From assembly GCA_932182025.1 (NCBI GenBank), contig CAKNXK010000004.1, forward strand, positions 1-64,000: a stretch of 64,000 nt of DNA, written 5' to 3'. The notes under the pieces were generated by a model. It made no database searches. It was not told the DNA's origin and saw only the letters and a program-made list of their open reading frames with translations. Origin of the DNA: an uncultured Candidatus Melainabacteria bacterium. Its GTDB lineage: Bacteria; Cyanobacteriota; Vampirovibrionia; Gastranaerophilales; Gastranaerophilaceae. This document shows, one piece after another, positions 24,446-32,837 of the stretch. Made by a program: the position numbers and the translations under genes. Position 1 is the stretch's first letter. Every line of letters starts with the position of its first letter.

Positions 24446-26311
24446 TTAAGCTTCACTTTCAGCAGGGAGCATATTCTTTGGAATATATTCTTCGATATCC
24501 TCCGGAGCCGGTTTGATAGGAAGTCTGAAACCGAATGTTGAGCCTTCGCCTTCTTTTGATTGTACAAATACTTGACCGTGGTGATGTTTTTCAATAGTAA
24601 CTTTTACAAGGTGTAAGCCTAAGCCCGTGCCTTTAACAGTATGAGTAGCGTTTTCTACGCGGAAAAATCTGTCGAAGATTTTCTTTTGATATTGTTCAGG
24701 AATTCCAGGCCCTTGGTCTTCTACGCTAATTTCTACGTACTCTCCGTCGCGGGAACGCTCTGCTCTAATCTTGATACGTTTACCGTCCGGTGAATATTTG
24801 ATTGCATTTGAAACAATATTCATCAAAGCACGCTGGATACTGTCAATATTCAAATAAATTTCAGGTAAATCAGGTTCTTTCATTATAGAAATAGTTAAAT
24901 CATGTTCTTTCGCCAGTACTTGAACTTGATTTACGCAATCTTCAACAATTTCCATAATATTTTGTTTTGTTTTTTCAAGACGTACATTTTGTGACTCGTA
25001 GCGTGAAAAATCAAGAATATCATTAACCATGCGATTAAGTCTGATGATTTCCTGATTCATAACGCCTATAAATTCTCTTTGGGTATTAAAGTCAAAGTCG
25101 TTTCCAAAGTTGTAAAGTGTATCAATATAGCTTCTCAAAACTGTTACCGGTGTTCTTAATTCATGAGAAACATTAGAAATAAAATGCGAACGAAGCTGAT
25201 CCATTTCTACATCTTTTGTAACATCAATTAAAACAATAATGTAGCCAACGTATGAGTTTGAACGTGTAAACATTGGTGAAATCAAGCATTTTATAATGCG
25301 TTTATCGATTTCAATGTTAAATGGAACCGGTGTGCCGTCTTCGTCAAGCGGAGTGTCTTTGAATTCTGCTATTTTCTCGTTAAAACAAAATTCTCCGCTT
25401 GAGTCACAGAATTGTTGGATTTGAGTTCCTACAATATCATCTTCTGCAACTTCAAGGAGTTTTTTAGCGTGATTATTAACCATAATAACTTTATCATGAT
25501 TATCACAAACAACAACGCCGTTAACAATACTCATAAGTACGGATTCAAGCTTGTTTCGTTCGAATGTAAGACTTTCAATTGTCTGTTCGTTATAACGGCT
25601 TAATTTCTCGGACATATCATTAAATGCGCTGTAAAGTTCTTTAACTTCTTTATCAACATCTTTGTCTTCAAGTTTATAGCCAAATTCACCTGATGAGATC
25701 TTTTTAACGCCTTGATAAAGTTTACGGAGTTCAGTTGTAATGATCGAAGAGTTCATATAAACAATGCCGACAATTACAAGCCAAGCTAGAAGGAAAACAA
25801 TACCGATAGAAACTTTTGTTGTTGCAGAAACATTATCCATAATTCTGCCGGAAAGTCCAACTGTTACCGAGCCTACATTCTCAGATTGCCCCATGTTTTT
25901 AATTATCATAGGAGAACTTACTGTAATCTTAGCTTTTTCTGCTTGTTCAGGGTAGTCATCTTTACTTGAATAAATAACTTTTGAATTATTATCTTTAAAT
26001 ATAATAAAGGCTATATCATCATTACTTTTTAATATGGAAACAGAGTTAGAACGAAGCGCATCATATTTTGCAAGCTGCGGAACCTCTTTGGTTACCTCAA
26101 CTCCTTCAATAGCAAGGGTTTTAGAAAGTACTTGTGCAAAACTCTTATATGCACTGTTCATATTTTTGTCAATGCTGTATACAGAAAACCCTGCTACGCC
26201 CATAATAAAAGCAGTACTCACCGCAAGACCTGCTATAATAAGTCTTGTTTGAGCTGTCATTCCTTTTTTAGTCTTCTCCCCCTTCACAGGTTCTACAGCA
26301 ATGTTTTCCAT
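24446..26311 (-). CDS. Membrane sensor histidine kinase (PhoR/WalK-like), orphan
   Basis: 621 residues. Membrane helix about 23-45, extracytoplasmic sensor to about 165, second helix 167-188, HAMP 189-240, PAS about 255-345, HisKA with 'NVSHELRTP' (His383) and a complete ATPase domain: N-box 'NIVSNAIKYSPDG' (Asn502), G1 'EDQGPGIP', G2 'GTGLGLHL'. It autophosphorylates and should pass phosphate to a response regulator, but none is encoded in this window. It converges on the glucosaminidase gene (8-nt gap) and is divergent from the porin. Confidence 0.92.
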   Translation of the reverse strand: MENIAVEPVKGEKTKKGMTAQTRLIIAGLAVSTAFIMGVAGFSVYSIDKNMNSAYKSFAQVLSKTLAIEGVEVTKEVPQLAKYDALRSNSVSILKSNDDIAFIIFKDNNSKVIYSSKDDYPEQAEKAKITVSSPMIIKNMGQSENVGSVTVGLSGRIMDNVSATTKVSIGIVFLLAWLVIVGIVYMNSSIITTELRKLYQGVKKISSGEFGYKLEDKDVDKEVKELYSAFNDMSEKLSRYNEQTIESLTFERNKLESVLMSIVNGVVVCDNHDKVIMVNNHAKKLLEVAEDDIVGTQIQQFCDSSGEFCFNEKIAEFKDTPLDEDGTPVPFNIEIDKRIIKCLISPMFTRSNSYVGYIIVLIDVTKDVEMDQLRSHFISNVSHELRTPVTVLRSYIDTLYNFGNDFDFNTQREFIGVMNQEIIRLNRMVNDILDFSRYESQNVRLEKTKQNIMEIVEDCVNQVQVLAKEHDLTISIMKEPDLPEIYLNIDSIQRALMNIVSNAIKYSPDGKRIKIRAERSRDGEYVEISVEDQGPGIPEQYQKKIFDRFFRVENATHTVKGTGLGLHLVKVTIEKHHHGQVFVQSKEGEGSTFGFRLPIKPAPEDIEEYIPKNMLPAESEA

Positions 26312-26347
26312 AACGAAATTATATCATGCTAAAAATTTTTATTCTAG

Positions 26348-26356
26348 TGGTATAAT
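26348..26356 (+). promoter_or_regulatory. Extended -10 promoter, leaderless, of the porin gene
   Basis: TGG-TATAAT (26348-26356) is followed after 7 nt by the ATG at 26364. No ribosome binding site fits between, so the mRNA is probably leaderless. Confidence 0.5.
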
Positions 26357-26363
26357 TCATATC

Positions 26364-27428
26364 ATGATTTTTTGTAGAATAGCGTTACTTTTTTTATTAT
26401 TTTTGATACCAGAAGTTTATGGTATTGAAGAAGTAAAGCTTGATATAAAAACTTTGCGTGAAGTCGATACGGCTCATCAAACGTCTTATTTGTTTCAAGA
26501 AGTTTTAACCAAACACTTTGACAAATCTCCGATAGAAAACGTTCATTTATTTGGATATTATAGGGCGGCTTTTGATTATGAAGATGACGATTTTACATAC
26601 GGATTTAGTTCTATAAGTGCCGGTGTGGATGGGGATTTTAAGGATGGAAAAACTCATTATGAAATGCGTTTTCGTTTTAATCCGAAACACGATTGCTCTT
26701 TTTTACAATATCTTCCAAGTAATATGTATATTGCTAATACTTCAATCCCCCATCATACGGTTGTTGTCGGACATACAAGAACTCCAACCGGCTATGAAGG
26801 CGGGAAGTCATTGACTACACTGCCGCTATATGCATATTCACAAATATCAAGAAATTTTGGTAATGTAAGAAAGGTTGGAGCCCGCGTAAAAGGGAATTAT
26901 GACTATATAGAATATGACCTTGGCGGTTACAGCTCTGATGTATATTTTACAAGTTTTTTCCCCGGTGCAGAGTTCGCAGGCTGGGCAAATCTAAAGCCAT
27001 TAGGCGGGTTAGATAAAGAAAAATACGGTGTCTTAAAGCTCGGCGGAGGTATAACAACAGGACAGCGGCACGGAGATTATTTCGTATCAGGTGCATACGC
27101 AGGTTATGAACGCCAGAAGTTTTCTGCTGATTTTGAATGGGCAAAAGCAGATGGTTACAATGGAAACAAAGGGTTTTCACCTAATAAAGCCGAAGGATTT
27201 TATACAACTCTCGGGTATAAAATTACACCTAAATTTCAAGTTGTGGCAAGATACGACCAATTTAAGCCTAATTTGGATTTGTCCCTTGTTAAAAGAGAAT
27301 ATTCTGCAGGTATGAATTACTTTATTAAAGGTCAGGCTTTAAAAGTTATGCTGAATTATATATTCTGTCAAAATAGTAACTCTAAAGATTCACACAGGAT
27401 TTTAGTTGGTACGCAAGTTTTATTATAA
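26364..27428 (+). CDS. Outer-membrane porin-like protein (phosphate-selective porin O/P type)
   Basis: 354 residues from the ATG at 26364. Signal peptide MIFCRIALLFLLFLIPEVYG. The mature protein consists of alternating amphipathic strands with many Tyr, Phe and Gly. Segments such as 'VVVGHTRTPTGYEGG', 'FQVVARYDQFKPN' and the end 'GTQVLL' resemble the OprP/OprO family. It would be a beta-barrel that lets anions or other small solutes cross the outer membrane; the substrate is not known. The in-frame extension upstream to 26301 crosses the promoter and is rejected. Confidence 0.72.
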   Translation: MIFCRIALLFLLFLIPEVYGIEEVKLDIKTLREVDTAHQTSYLFQEVLTKHFDKSPIENVHLFGYYRAAFDYEDDDFTYGFSSISAGVDGDFKDGKTHYEMRFRFNPKHDCSFLQYLPSNMYIANTSIPHHTVVVGHTRTPTGYEGGKSLTTLPLYAYSQISRNFGNVRKVGARVKGNYDYIEYDLGGYSSDVYFTSFFPGAEFAGWANLKPLGGLDKEKYGVLKLGGGITTGQRHGDYFVSGAYAGYERQKFSADFEWAKADGYNGNKGFSPNKAEGFYTTLGYKITPKFQVVARYDQFKPNLDLSLVKREYSAGMNYFIKGQALKVMLNYIFCQNSNSKDSHRILVGTQVLL

Positions 27429-27429
27429 A

Positions 27430-28203
27430 TTATGCTACATTATCCATTGATATAAACCCTGCTAGGTTTTCGGTTTTATATGTTCTTGTTCGTTGTTTAA
27501 CAGAGTTTCTTTCGTTTCCTCCAACTGTTTCAAAGCTTCCATCAGAATTTACCTTTGTTACAATTGCGGTATGTCCATGTTTGCCTGCAGGTCTTGTGAT
27601 AATCATAATATCTCCGACTTTAACATTCTTAGCAATAAATTCTGCTTTATTGCTTGCAGGTAGTTTTAAAAATCTGTTATTTGTTTCACCCCAGCTTCTT
27701 AATGAAGCAACAGAGCATAGTGATGGCGGGAAGCTTGATGGAAGTTTGCTTCCATAAACGTCATGAATAACTGTTGAAACAAAATCAGAACACCAAGGTC
27801 TGTTTTGCCCTTTTGAAAATAGTTTGTTGCCTTCTGAGTCAGAATTAACTTTCCCGACATAAGAGGCTGCCTTTTGTGCTAACTGTGATTGAAGCGGTCC
27901 TGTTAATCTTGTTACAGTGGAACTACTTTTGTTAAATGTGTCCCCAATACTAAAATTACTATTGAATGTCATTGGAGTCTGGTTCCACAAGCTTGTTGTA
28001 TTTATATTGTTCCAATTAAATGTCATTTGCGGCATTTGGAACAACGGTGTTTGTTGTGCAAAATTAAAGAACCCCGGTGTAAATTGGTTGAAAGTCGGGA
28101 AGGAGAAGAAATTATTAAAGGAAAAACTATTGAACGGCATAAACATATTGTTAAAGCCGCAGCTGCAGTTATTAAAGAATGTGCACATATTAAAAAATGT
28201 CAT
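27430..28203 (-). CDS. Phe/Asn-rich N-terminus plus CHAP-like cysteine peptidase/amidase, paralogue 1
   Basis: 257 residues. Residues 1-85 are low complexity, dominated by Phe, Asn, Met and Thr (NNMFMPFNSFSFNNFF), without signal peptide or membrane helix. The joint SIGDTFNKSS is followed by a CHAP domain with Cys138 (RPWCSDFV), His209 or His211 (AGKHGHTAIV) and 'FETVGGNERNSV'. CHAP enzymes cleave peptidoglycan amide or peptide bonds. Two more genes with the same layout follow upstream. The bipartite motif GGCAA-N16-TACTTTATA lies 17 nt before the ATG. Confidence 0.78.
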   Translation of the reverse strand: MTFFNMCTFFNNCSCGFNNMFMPFNSFSFNNFFSFPTFNQFTPGFFNFAQQTPLFQMPQMTFNWNNINTTSLWNQTPMTFNSNFSIGDTFNKSSSTVTRLTGPLQSQLAQKAASYVGKVNSDSEGNKLFSKGQNRPWCSDFVSTVIHDVYGSKLPSSFPPSLCSVASLRSWGETNNRFLKLPASNKAEFIAKNVKVGDIMIITRPAGKHGHTAIVTKVNSDGSFETVGGNERNSVKQRTRTYKTENLAGFISMDNVA

Positions 28204-28219
28204 TGGTTCTCCTTGTATA

Positions 28220-28249
28220 TATAAAGTATATAAAAGAGAAACAATTGCC
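28220..28249 (-). promoter_or_regulatory. Bipartite motif GGCAA-N16-TACTTTATA, copy 2
   Basis: GGCAA (28245-28249), 16 nt, TACTTTATA (28220-28228) on the minus strand. AAGGAG and the ATG at 28203 follow. Confidence 0.65.
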
Positions 28250-28272
28250 TTTTTGTTACAATTCTTAATGTG

Positions 28273-28926
28273 TTATACAGGGATAAATATTGCGCTCGGT
28301 TTTCTTACGTTATAGGTAATCGCTTGAGAAACTCCTCTGCCATCTCCGGTTGTAATTTCAGTATGCCCATATTGTTTATTATATCCGGAGACACCTTTGT
28401 CATATACAAGTACGCAGCCTGCCGGTAAATCTTTTACGTCAATACCATTTGGAGAAATTTGTTTGAAATTCTTGTTTTTACTTAGAATGCCAGTCATTTG
28501 ATAACCGTCACCCATTACGTATGAACCCATCCCGGCTGCTTCAATCGCTTTTTTTGTATAAGTTGCACACTTGCCGGTGCCTTTTATGCTGCTCCAACGA
28601 TCAGCTTGACGTCTGTCCATCGCAATTTTAGCTAGCTTTTGCCCTGTTGTTGCATTGTAGCCTTCAAGTTTGAGTCCGGAGGTGTTTGGTTTCAGCTTAT
28701 TTGTTGTGCGTGTAAAAGAGTCTCCAATGCTTAAATTGTTATTCCAGCTAAAATTGCTGTTGTCAAAAATATTTAGATTTGAAAAATCAAAGCTTGGAAA
28801 TTTAATACAATTATCAAAATTAAATAAAGGTACATTGTTCCACATATTCATTAACGGTGTCATTGTATTAAAGAAACCGTTATCACTATTTATATTAAAT
28901 TGTGGAATAAAACTAGTAAAAGTCAT
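28273..28926 (-). CDS. Phe/Asn-rich N-terminus plus cysteine peptidase-like domain, paralogue 2
   Basis: 217 residues. Residues 1-72 are Phe/Asn/Asp-rich (DNCIKFPSFDFSNLNIF) without signal peptide. The joint SIGDSFTRTT matches that of paralogue 1. The C-terminal domain has Cys120 in 'GKCATYTKKAIEAAG', 'LPAGCVLVYDKG' and His188 in 'YGHTEITTGDG', the Cys/His pair expected for an NlpC/CHAP-type papain fold. Its catalytic domain is closer to paralogue 3 than to paralogue 1. The same bipartite motif precedes it, so each gene has its own promoter. Confidence 0.72.
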   Translation of the reverse strand: MTFTSFIPQFNINSDNGFFNTMTPLMNMWNNVPLFNFDNCIKFPSFDFSNLNIFDNSNFSWNNNLSIGDSFTRTTNKLKPNTSGLKLEGYNATTGQKLAKIAMDRRQADRWSSIKGTGKCATYTKKAIEAAGMGSYVMGDGYQMTGILSKNKNFKQISPNGIDVKDLPAGCVLVYDKGVSGYNKQYGHTEITTGDGRGVSQAITYNVRKPSAIFIPV

Positions 28927-28944
28927 AAAAAGATACCTTGTATA

Positions 28945-28974
28945 TATAAAGTATATACAAGTCTAAAAATTGAC
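28945..28974 (-). promoter_or_regulatory. Bipartite motif GTCAA-N16-TACTTTATA, copy 3
   Basis: GTCAA (28970-28974; one mismatch to GGCAA), 16 nt, TACTTTATA (28945-28953), then AAGG and the ATG at 28926. Confidence 0.6.
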
Positions 28975-28999
28975 TTTTTTGTAACGATTTGTATATTTG

Positions 29000-29557
29000 T
29001 TATACAGGAATAAATATTGCGCTTGGATTTGGAGTTAGAGAACTTGAAATTCCATCAGAAATACCGGTTCCATCTCCACGCGTGAATTCGGTGTGACCGT
29101 ATATTTCATCAGAATTGCGGGAGCATTTGTCGTATACAAGAATACATCCGGCAGGAAGTGTATTTACATCCGTGTCAGCTGAAATTTCGCGGAAATTAGG
29201 ATTATATCTGAGAGTATTTGTCATTTCATAAGCGTGTGCACCGGTGCAGGCACCTAAACCTGCCAGAGCAATTGCTTCTTGTACAAATTTTGCACAATAA
29301 CCGACTTCTCCAACTGCCCTGTTCTCTGCAATGTTTGTTAATAAGTTCCCTTTAGAAGCATTGTAATTATCAAGTGGTGAGGACTTGGTAAAACTGTCAG
29401 TATTTGTATATGAAGGAAACATAGGTGCATTCCAAATGCTTTGCATTGGCTGTATAAAATTGAACATTGGAAATTGAAATGGAGTAAATCCAAAGTTTGG
29501 AAAGAACATGTTGTTAAAACAACCTATATTAAATTGTTCAAAACCATTAAAAAACAT
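29000..29557 (-). CDS. Phe/Asn-rich N-terminus plus cysteine peptidase-like domain, paralogue 3
   Basis: 185 residues, the shortest of the three. The N-terminal 50 residues are Phe/Asn/Met/Pro-rich (NIGCFNNMFFPNFGF), the joint is TDSFTKSS, and the domain keeps Cys88 ('GYCAKFVQEAIALAG'), 'LPAGCILVYDKC' and His154 ('YGHTEFTRGDG'). It shares the ending 'PSAIFIPV' with paralogue 2, so the two are recent duplicates. No signal peptide. Motif copy 4 lies 23 nt before the start. Confidence 0.72.
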   Translation of the reverse strand: MFFNGFEQFNIGCFNNMFFPNFGFTPFQFPMFNFIQPMQSIWNAPMFPSYTNTDSFTKSSPLDNYNASKGNLLTNIAENRAVGEVGYCAKFVQEAIALAGLGACTGAHAYEMTNTLRYNPNFREISADTDVNTLPAGCILVYDKCSRNSDEIYGHTEFTRGDGTGISDGISSSLTPNPSAIFIPV

Positions 29558-29580
29558 CTTAACCTATTTTCCCTTATTTA

Positions 29581-29610
29581 TATAAAGTAATTTTGGTTAG
29601 AAAAATTGCC
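29581..29610 (-). promoter_or_regulatory. Bipartite motif GGCAA-N16-TACTTTATA, copy 4
   Basis: GGCAA (29606-29610), 16 nt, TACTTTATA (29581-29589), then AAGGG and the ATG at 29557. Confidence 0.65.
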
Positions 29611-29611
29611 T

Positions 29612-30097
29612 TTACCAATTAAGAGAACCAAAATTTTGATATTTATTAATATAATTCTGGTGGGAGTTAATAATTTTTTGATAGTTGTTTTTTCCTTTAG
29701 GGTTAGATAAAATCAGCGCTTCATAATGAATTATTTCTTCCTTTAATTTTCTGATTTTCTGTTTTAAGGTCTCGTTTTTTATAAATATTTCACCTGAATA
29801 ACCGCAATTGTCACAGATTATTGCAACGGCAGTATTTGGAAATGTTTTACAGGTTTCCGGCATGTTTGGATTTGTGCACTGGTTGTTTTTATCTAAGTAC
29901 TTGCAGGTATAAAATTGAGCTTCTGGAAATAAGTTTTGAACTTTTTTTACATAATCTTCGTTAATAGATAAAGCGGTGCTAATATTAAGCGGTGTAAAAA
30001 AATCTTGGACAGGTTCTTGTCCATCTCGTATAATATTACCGTTACAGGCTGGTATAAGTTTGCAGCAAAGTCCGCATTTATTACAAAAATTACTCAT
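29612..30097 (-). CDS. CxxCxxCC (YkgJ-type) metal-cluster protein
   Basis: 161 residues from the ATG at 30097. 'FCNKCGLCCKLIPA' is the N-terminal CxxCxxCC signature; further Cys in 'CKYLDKNNQC' and 'CKTF' complete the YkgJ/UPF0153 pattern, thought to bind zinc or an Fe-S cluster. The C-terminal 50 residues form a coiled coil. TATAAT ends 6 nt before the ATG, so the mRNA is probably leaderless; an in-frame ATG at 30112 overlaps that box. A second protein of the family is at 45663. Confidence 0.75.
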   Translation of the reverse strand: MSNFCNKCGLCCKLIPACNGNIIRDGQEPVQDFFTPLNISTALSINEDYVKKVQNLFPEAQFYTCKYLDKNNQCTNPNMPETCKTFPNTAVAIICDNCGYSGEIFIKNETLKQKIRKLKEEIIHYEALILSNPKGKNNYQKIINSHQNYINKYQNFGSLNW

Positions 30098-30174
30098 AAA
30101 TTTATTATACATAATTTATAGGATTACAGGAAGTAAAAAATAAGCTACTATATAATAAAATAAGGAGAAAGAAA

Positions 30175-30561
30175 ATGAAAAAGACAATTGCAGTTCTTGG
30201 TTTGGCACTTTTACTTAACAGTGCAGCATACGCTGACGGTAATGCGTTTACACCATTAAACTTTAATGATACCGCCTATAAAACAAATACATCATACACA
30301 ACTCAGTCTACTAATGTTATTTCTGAAACAGAAGCTGTAGGAAATGGAAATATTCAGAATGCAATTTCTCAGTTAGAAAATGCGCAGGTTGATATTAGAA
30401 ATGATTTGTTAAATTGCAAGACAAAATATGCTGATGTTGATGCTCAATACAAGCTTATCAAAGCCGAAAGAGCAGCATTAAAAAAACAAACAAAAGCTGT
30501 TGAAAAAAGAATAAAAGAAATTGATACTGCAAAAGAAAAAATCAGAAAAAATATGTTATAA
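30175..30561 (+). CDS. Small secreted coiled-coil protein
   Basis: 128 residues. Signal peptide with cleavage near AYA-DG, a Thr/Asn-rich stretch, then a coiled coil from about 60 to the end (Lys/Glu/Ala heptads). It has a strong AAGGAGAAAG site and TATAAT upstream. Periplasmic or surface location is inferred; function unknown. Confidence 0.65.
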   Translation: MKKTIAVLGLALLLNSAAYADGNAFTPLNFNDTAYKTNTSYTTQSTNVISETEAVGNGNIQNAISQLENAQVDIRNDLLNCKTKYADVDAQYKLIKAERAALKKQTKAVEKRIKEIDTAKEKIRKNML

Positions 30562-30562
30562 G

Positions 30563-30594
30563 AAAAAGGCGGCTCATTGAGCCGCCTTTTTTAG
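30563..30594. terminator. Bidirectional terminator between two small secreted genes
   Basis: GGCGGCTC (30568-30575)/GAGCCGCC (30579-30586), 3-nt loop, with A-tract and T-tract on either side. Confidence 0.9.
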
Positions 30595-30911
30595 TTGCGT
30601 TTTTGCTGAAATAATTGCGGTGTACCTGTTTGGTTGCAAACTCCAAACTGGCAGCTTGAATTGTAGCTGAAGTCATCTTGTACTTGTCTGAAGTTTCTGA
30701 GTTCTGTGTTCGGAGTGTTTACTCTTGCAGGGTTAAGTCTTGCTTCTGGGGTGCCTGAAAACTCTTTGATATTAGACTTGGGTGCATAAGTTTGCTGCAA
30801 AGGTTCACGACTGAATTGAGCTATGCAGGCAGCACCGTCACCATCAATAGGACAGCTTGCAAACGCAGGGATAGAGGTTAGAATGAACGATAATATTAAA
30901 AGTTTTTTCAT
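30591..30911 (-). CDS. Small secreted protein of unknown function
   Basis: 106 residues with a clear signal peptide (MKKLLILSFILTSIPAFA-SC). The mature protein has four Cys in two pairs (CPIDGDGAAC; CQFGVC), suggesting disulfides in the periplasm, and is otherwise Asn/Gln/Pro-rich and probably disordered. Not recognised. The start has an AAAGGAG site. Confidence 0.6.
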   Translation of the reverse strand: MKKLLILSFILTSIPAFASCPIDGDGAACIAQFSREPLQQTYAPKSNIKEFSGTPEARLNPARVNTPNTELRNFRQVQDDFSYNSSCQFGVCNQTGTPQLFQQKRN

Positions 30912-31056
30912 TTCGGGATTTCTCCTTTCATATTTATTGTAATAGTCCGGGTGGGGTTTTCATCAATACTTTTACTTAGGACTTTTCAACTAAATGTAGG
31001 ATTTGTAAAGTTTTGTAAAATGATAACATATATTTGAAAGGTGACGGAGGGTAGTT

Positions 31057-32253
31057 TTGTACGCTTATAGAGAGCAAAGTCAGGTAAGACCATTACATGC
31101 TGTTCCAGAAAGAAGAACTGCAGCTCCTCGTGTTGTACGTAAAAAAAAGAAAGTAAAGAAACAAAACCCTTTAGTTGCGTTTTTTAGAACTACACTTTTG
31201 CTGTCTTTTCTATCTGTATTTATTGTTTTTGTTCATCCAACTGCTTATAATTGTTTGATAAAACAAGTGTTTTTCCCTGAAAAAATTCCTACAGTGACAG
31301 GTTTTACAAATACAATGAAAACTCAAAATCCTTGCTATCGTATTGATGTGGATTTATATAGAATTGCAAATCCTGTTACAAACTATGTTCATAATGATAT
31401 GTTTAATAACGAGCTTTTACTAACTCCAACTGTTGAAAAAGCTCATAGTGAAGTCACCACAATGTATCACACTACCGAAATAGCGTCTCTTAAACAGCAG
31501 TTAACGGGTTTGATGGCTCAATATCCTTCAATAAAACCATCTATTTATGTTTGGGAGTATGAACAAGGGCAGTATATTGATATTAAAGCAAATGAGCTTT
31601 ATCCGGCGGCTAGTATTATCAAGCTGCCTGTGCTTGTTAGAATGTTCAAATCGATTGAATCAGGTCAATTTAAGCTTAATGATGAGATGAAAATGCTTGA
31701 GCAATACCGTTCTTCGGGTTCAGGCAATATGCAGTACGGACAGGCTGGCAGAAGTTTTACAATGGATTACCTTGCAAAAGTAATGATAGAGGATTCTGAT
31801 AATACTTCTACCAATATGATTATGGCTAAAATGGGCGGTATGGATGATGTTAACATAGGTTTAAGAGATTGGGGTATTTCAAAAACTTACGTCAGAACCT
31901 GGCTTCCTGATCTAGGCGGAACAAATAAAACCACTGCTTATGATATAGCAAAGATTCTTTATAACCTTGATAATCCGGGATTCTTGAATATTAATTCAAG
32001 AGAATCAATTATTGATTATATGAGCCATGTTAAAAATGACCGTTTAATCCAAGCTGGATTAGGTGAAGGCGCTTTGTTTATCCATAAAACAGGTGATATT
32101 GGAACAATGCTTGGCGATGCAGGTATCGTATATGCGCCAAACGGTAAAAAATATATTGTCGTAATTCTTGCAATGCGTCCGCATAACTCTTATCAAGGAA
32201 AAGAGTTTATTGTAAAAGCATCAGAAACGATTTATAAAGCGATAGCCGGTTAA
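31057..32253 (+). CDS. Membrane-anchored serine hydrolase of the class A beta-lactamase fold
   Basis: 398 residues from a TTG start with GGAGGG before it. A basic cytoplasmic tail and one membrane helix (about 41-60) precede a spacer and the penicilloyl-serine domain. Ser186-x-x-Lys189 (AASIIKLP), Ser247-Asp-Asn (DSDNTS) and Lys344-Thr-Gly (HKTGDIG) are all there. The omega-loop motif ExxLN, whose Glu drives beta-lactam hydrolysis in class A enzymes, is not visible between them. So it is more likely a carboxypeptidase or other serine transferase than a resistance enzyme. Confidence 0.8.
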   Translation: MYAYREQSQVRPLHAVPERRTAAPRVVRKKKKVKKQNPLVAFFRTTLLLSFLSVFIVFVHPTAYNCLIKQVFFPEKIPTVTGFTNTMKTQNPCYRIDVDLYRIANPVTNYVHNDMFNNELLLTPTVEKAHSEVTTMYHTTEIASLKQQLTGLMAQYPSIKPSIYVWEYEQGQYIDIKANELYPAASIIKLPVLVRMFKSIESGQFKLNDEMKMLEQYRSSGSGNMQYGQAGRSFTMDYLAKVMIEDSDNTSTNMIMAKMGGMDDVNIGLRDWGISKTYVRTWLPDLGGTNKTTAYDIAKILYNLDNPGFLNINSRESIIDYMSHVKNDRLIQAGLGEGALFIHKTGDIGTMLGDAGIVYAPNGKKYIVVILAMRPHNSYQGKEFIVKASETIYKAIAG

Positions 32254-32699
32254 AGTTCTGATGTGCAGTTTGGACATCTTTTTGCTTGAATAGGAATACA
32301 AGTGAAGCAATAAGGGCATTCTTTTGTTGTTGCGATTTCTTCTGCTTCTTTTTGTTTGCACATTTTGTCTTTTAATGTATTAATGGCTTTAATTATTGCA
32401 AATATTGCGCAAGCTACAATTAAGAAGCTGATAATAGTATTAATAAATGCGCCGTAGTTTATTGTAACAGCTCCTGCTGCTTTTGCGGCTTCAAGAGAGG
32501 GATAACTTGTTCCATGCGGGTAAATTTGAAAATAAAGATTAGAAAAATCAACTTTGCCTAAAATTAAACCGATTGGAGGCATAATAATATCTTTGACTAA
32601 AGAGTCGACTATTTTTCCAAACGCAGCACCGATTATGATACCGACTGCCATATCTATTACATTTCCGCGTAAAATAAATTCCTTTAATTCTTTAAACAT
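32250..32699 (-). CDS. mscL: Large-conductance mechanosensitive channel with C-terminal zinc ribbon
   Basis: 149 residues. 'MFKELKEFILRGNVIDMAVG' and 'IIIGAAFGKIVDSLVKDIIM' are the MscL N-terminus and TM1 pore, 'IGLILG' the turn, and TM2 lies at about 78-100. The channel opens under membrane tension to release solutes. After the usual C-terminal helix a Cys4 ribbon is added (CPYCFTCIPI..RCPNC), which makes the protein longer than many MscL. The AAGGAG site fits the start. It overlaps the end of the convergent serine hydrolase by 4 nt. Confidence 0.93.
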   Translation of the reverse strand: MFKELKEFILRGNVIDMAVGIIIGAAFGKIVDSLVKDIIMPPIGLILGKVDFSNLYFQIYPHGTSYPSLEAAKAAGAVTINYGAFINTIISFLIVACAIFAIIKAINTLKDKMCKQKEAEEIATTKECPYCFTCIPIQAKRCPNCTSEL

Positions 32700-32837
32700 A
32701 ATAAACTCCTTTTTTATAATTGTAACATATTAATAATGCGCATCTATGCCCCCCTTGTGTATGTTTTTTGTTTGTGGGAAGATATATCTAACTGGTAACA
32801 GTATAAATAGTAGTAGTAAAAATATAAGGGAAAAACA

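Noticed and set aside
31057..32253. Calling the serine hydrolase an antibiotic-resistance beta-lactamase
   Set aside because: The deacylation Glu motif is not visible, and the anchored form fits a wall enzyme better.
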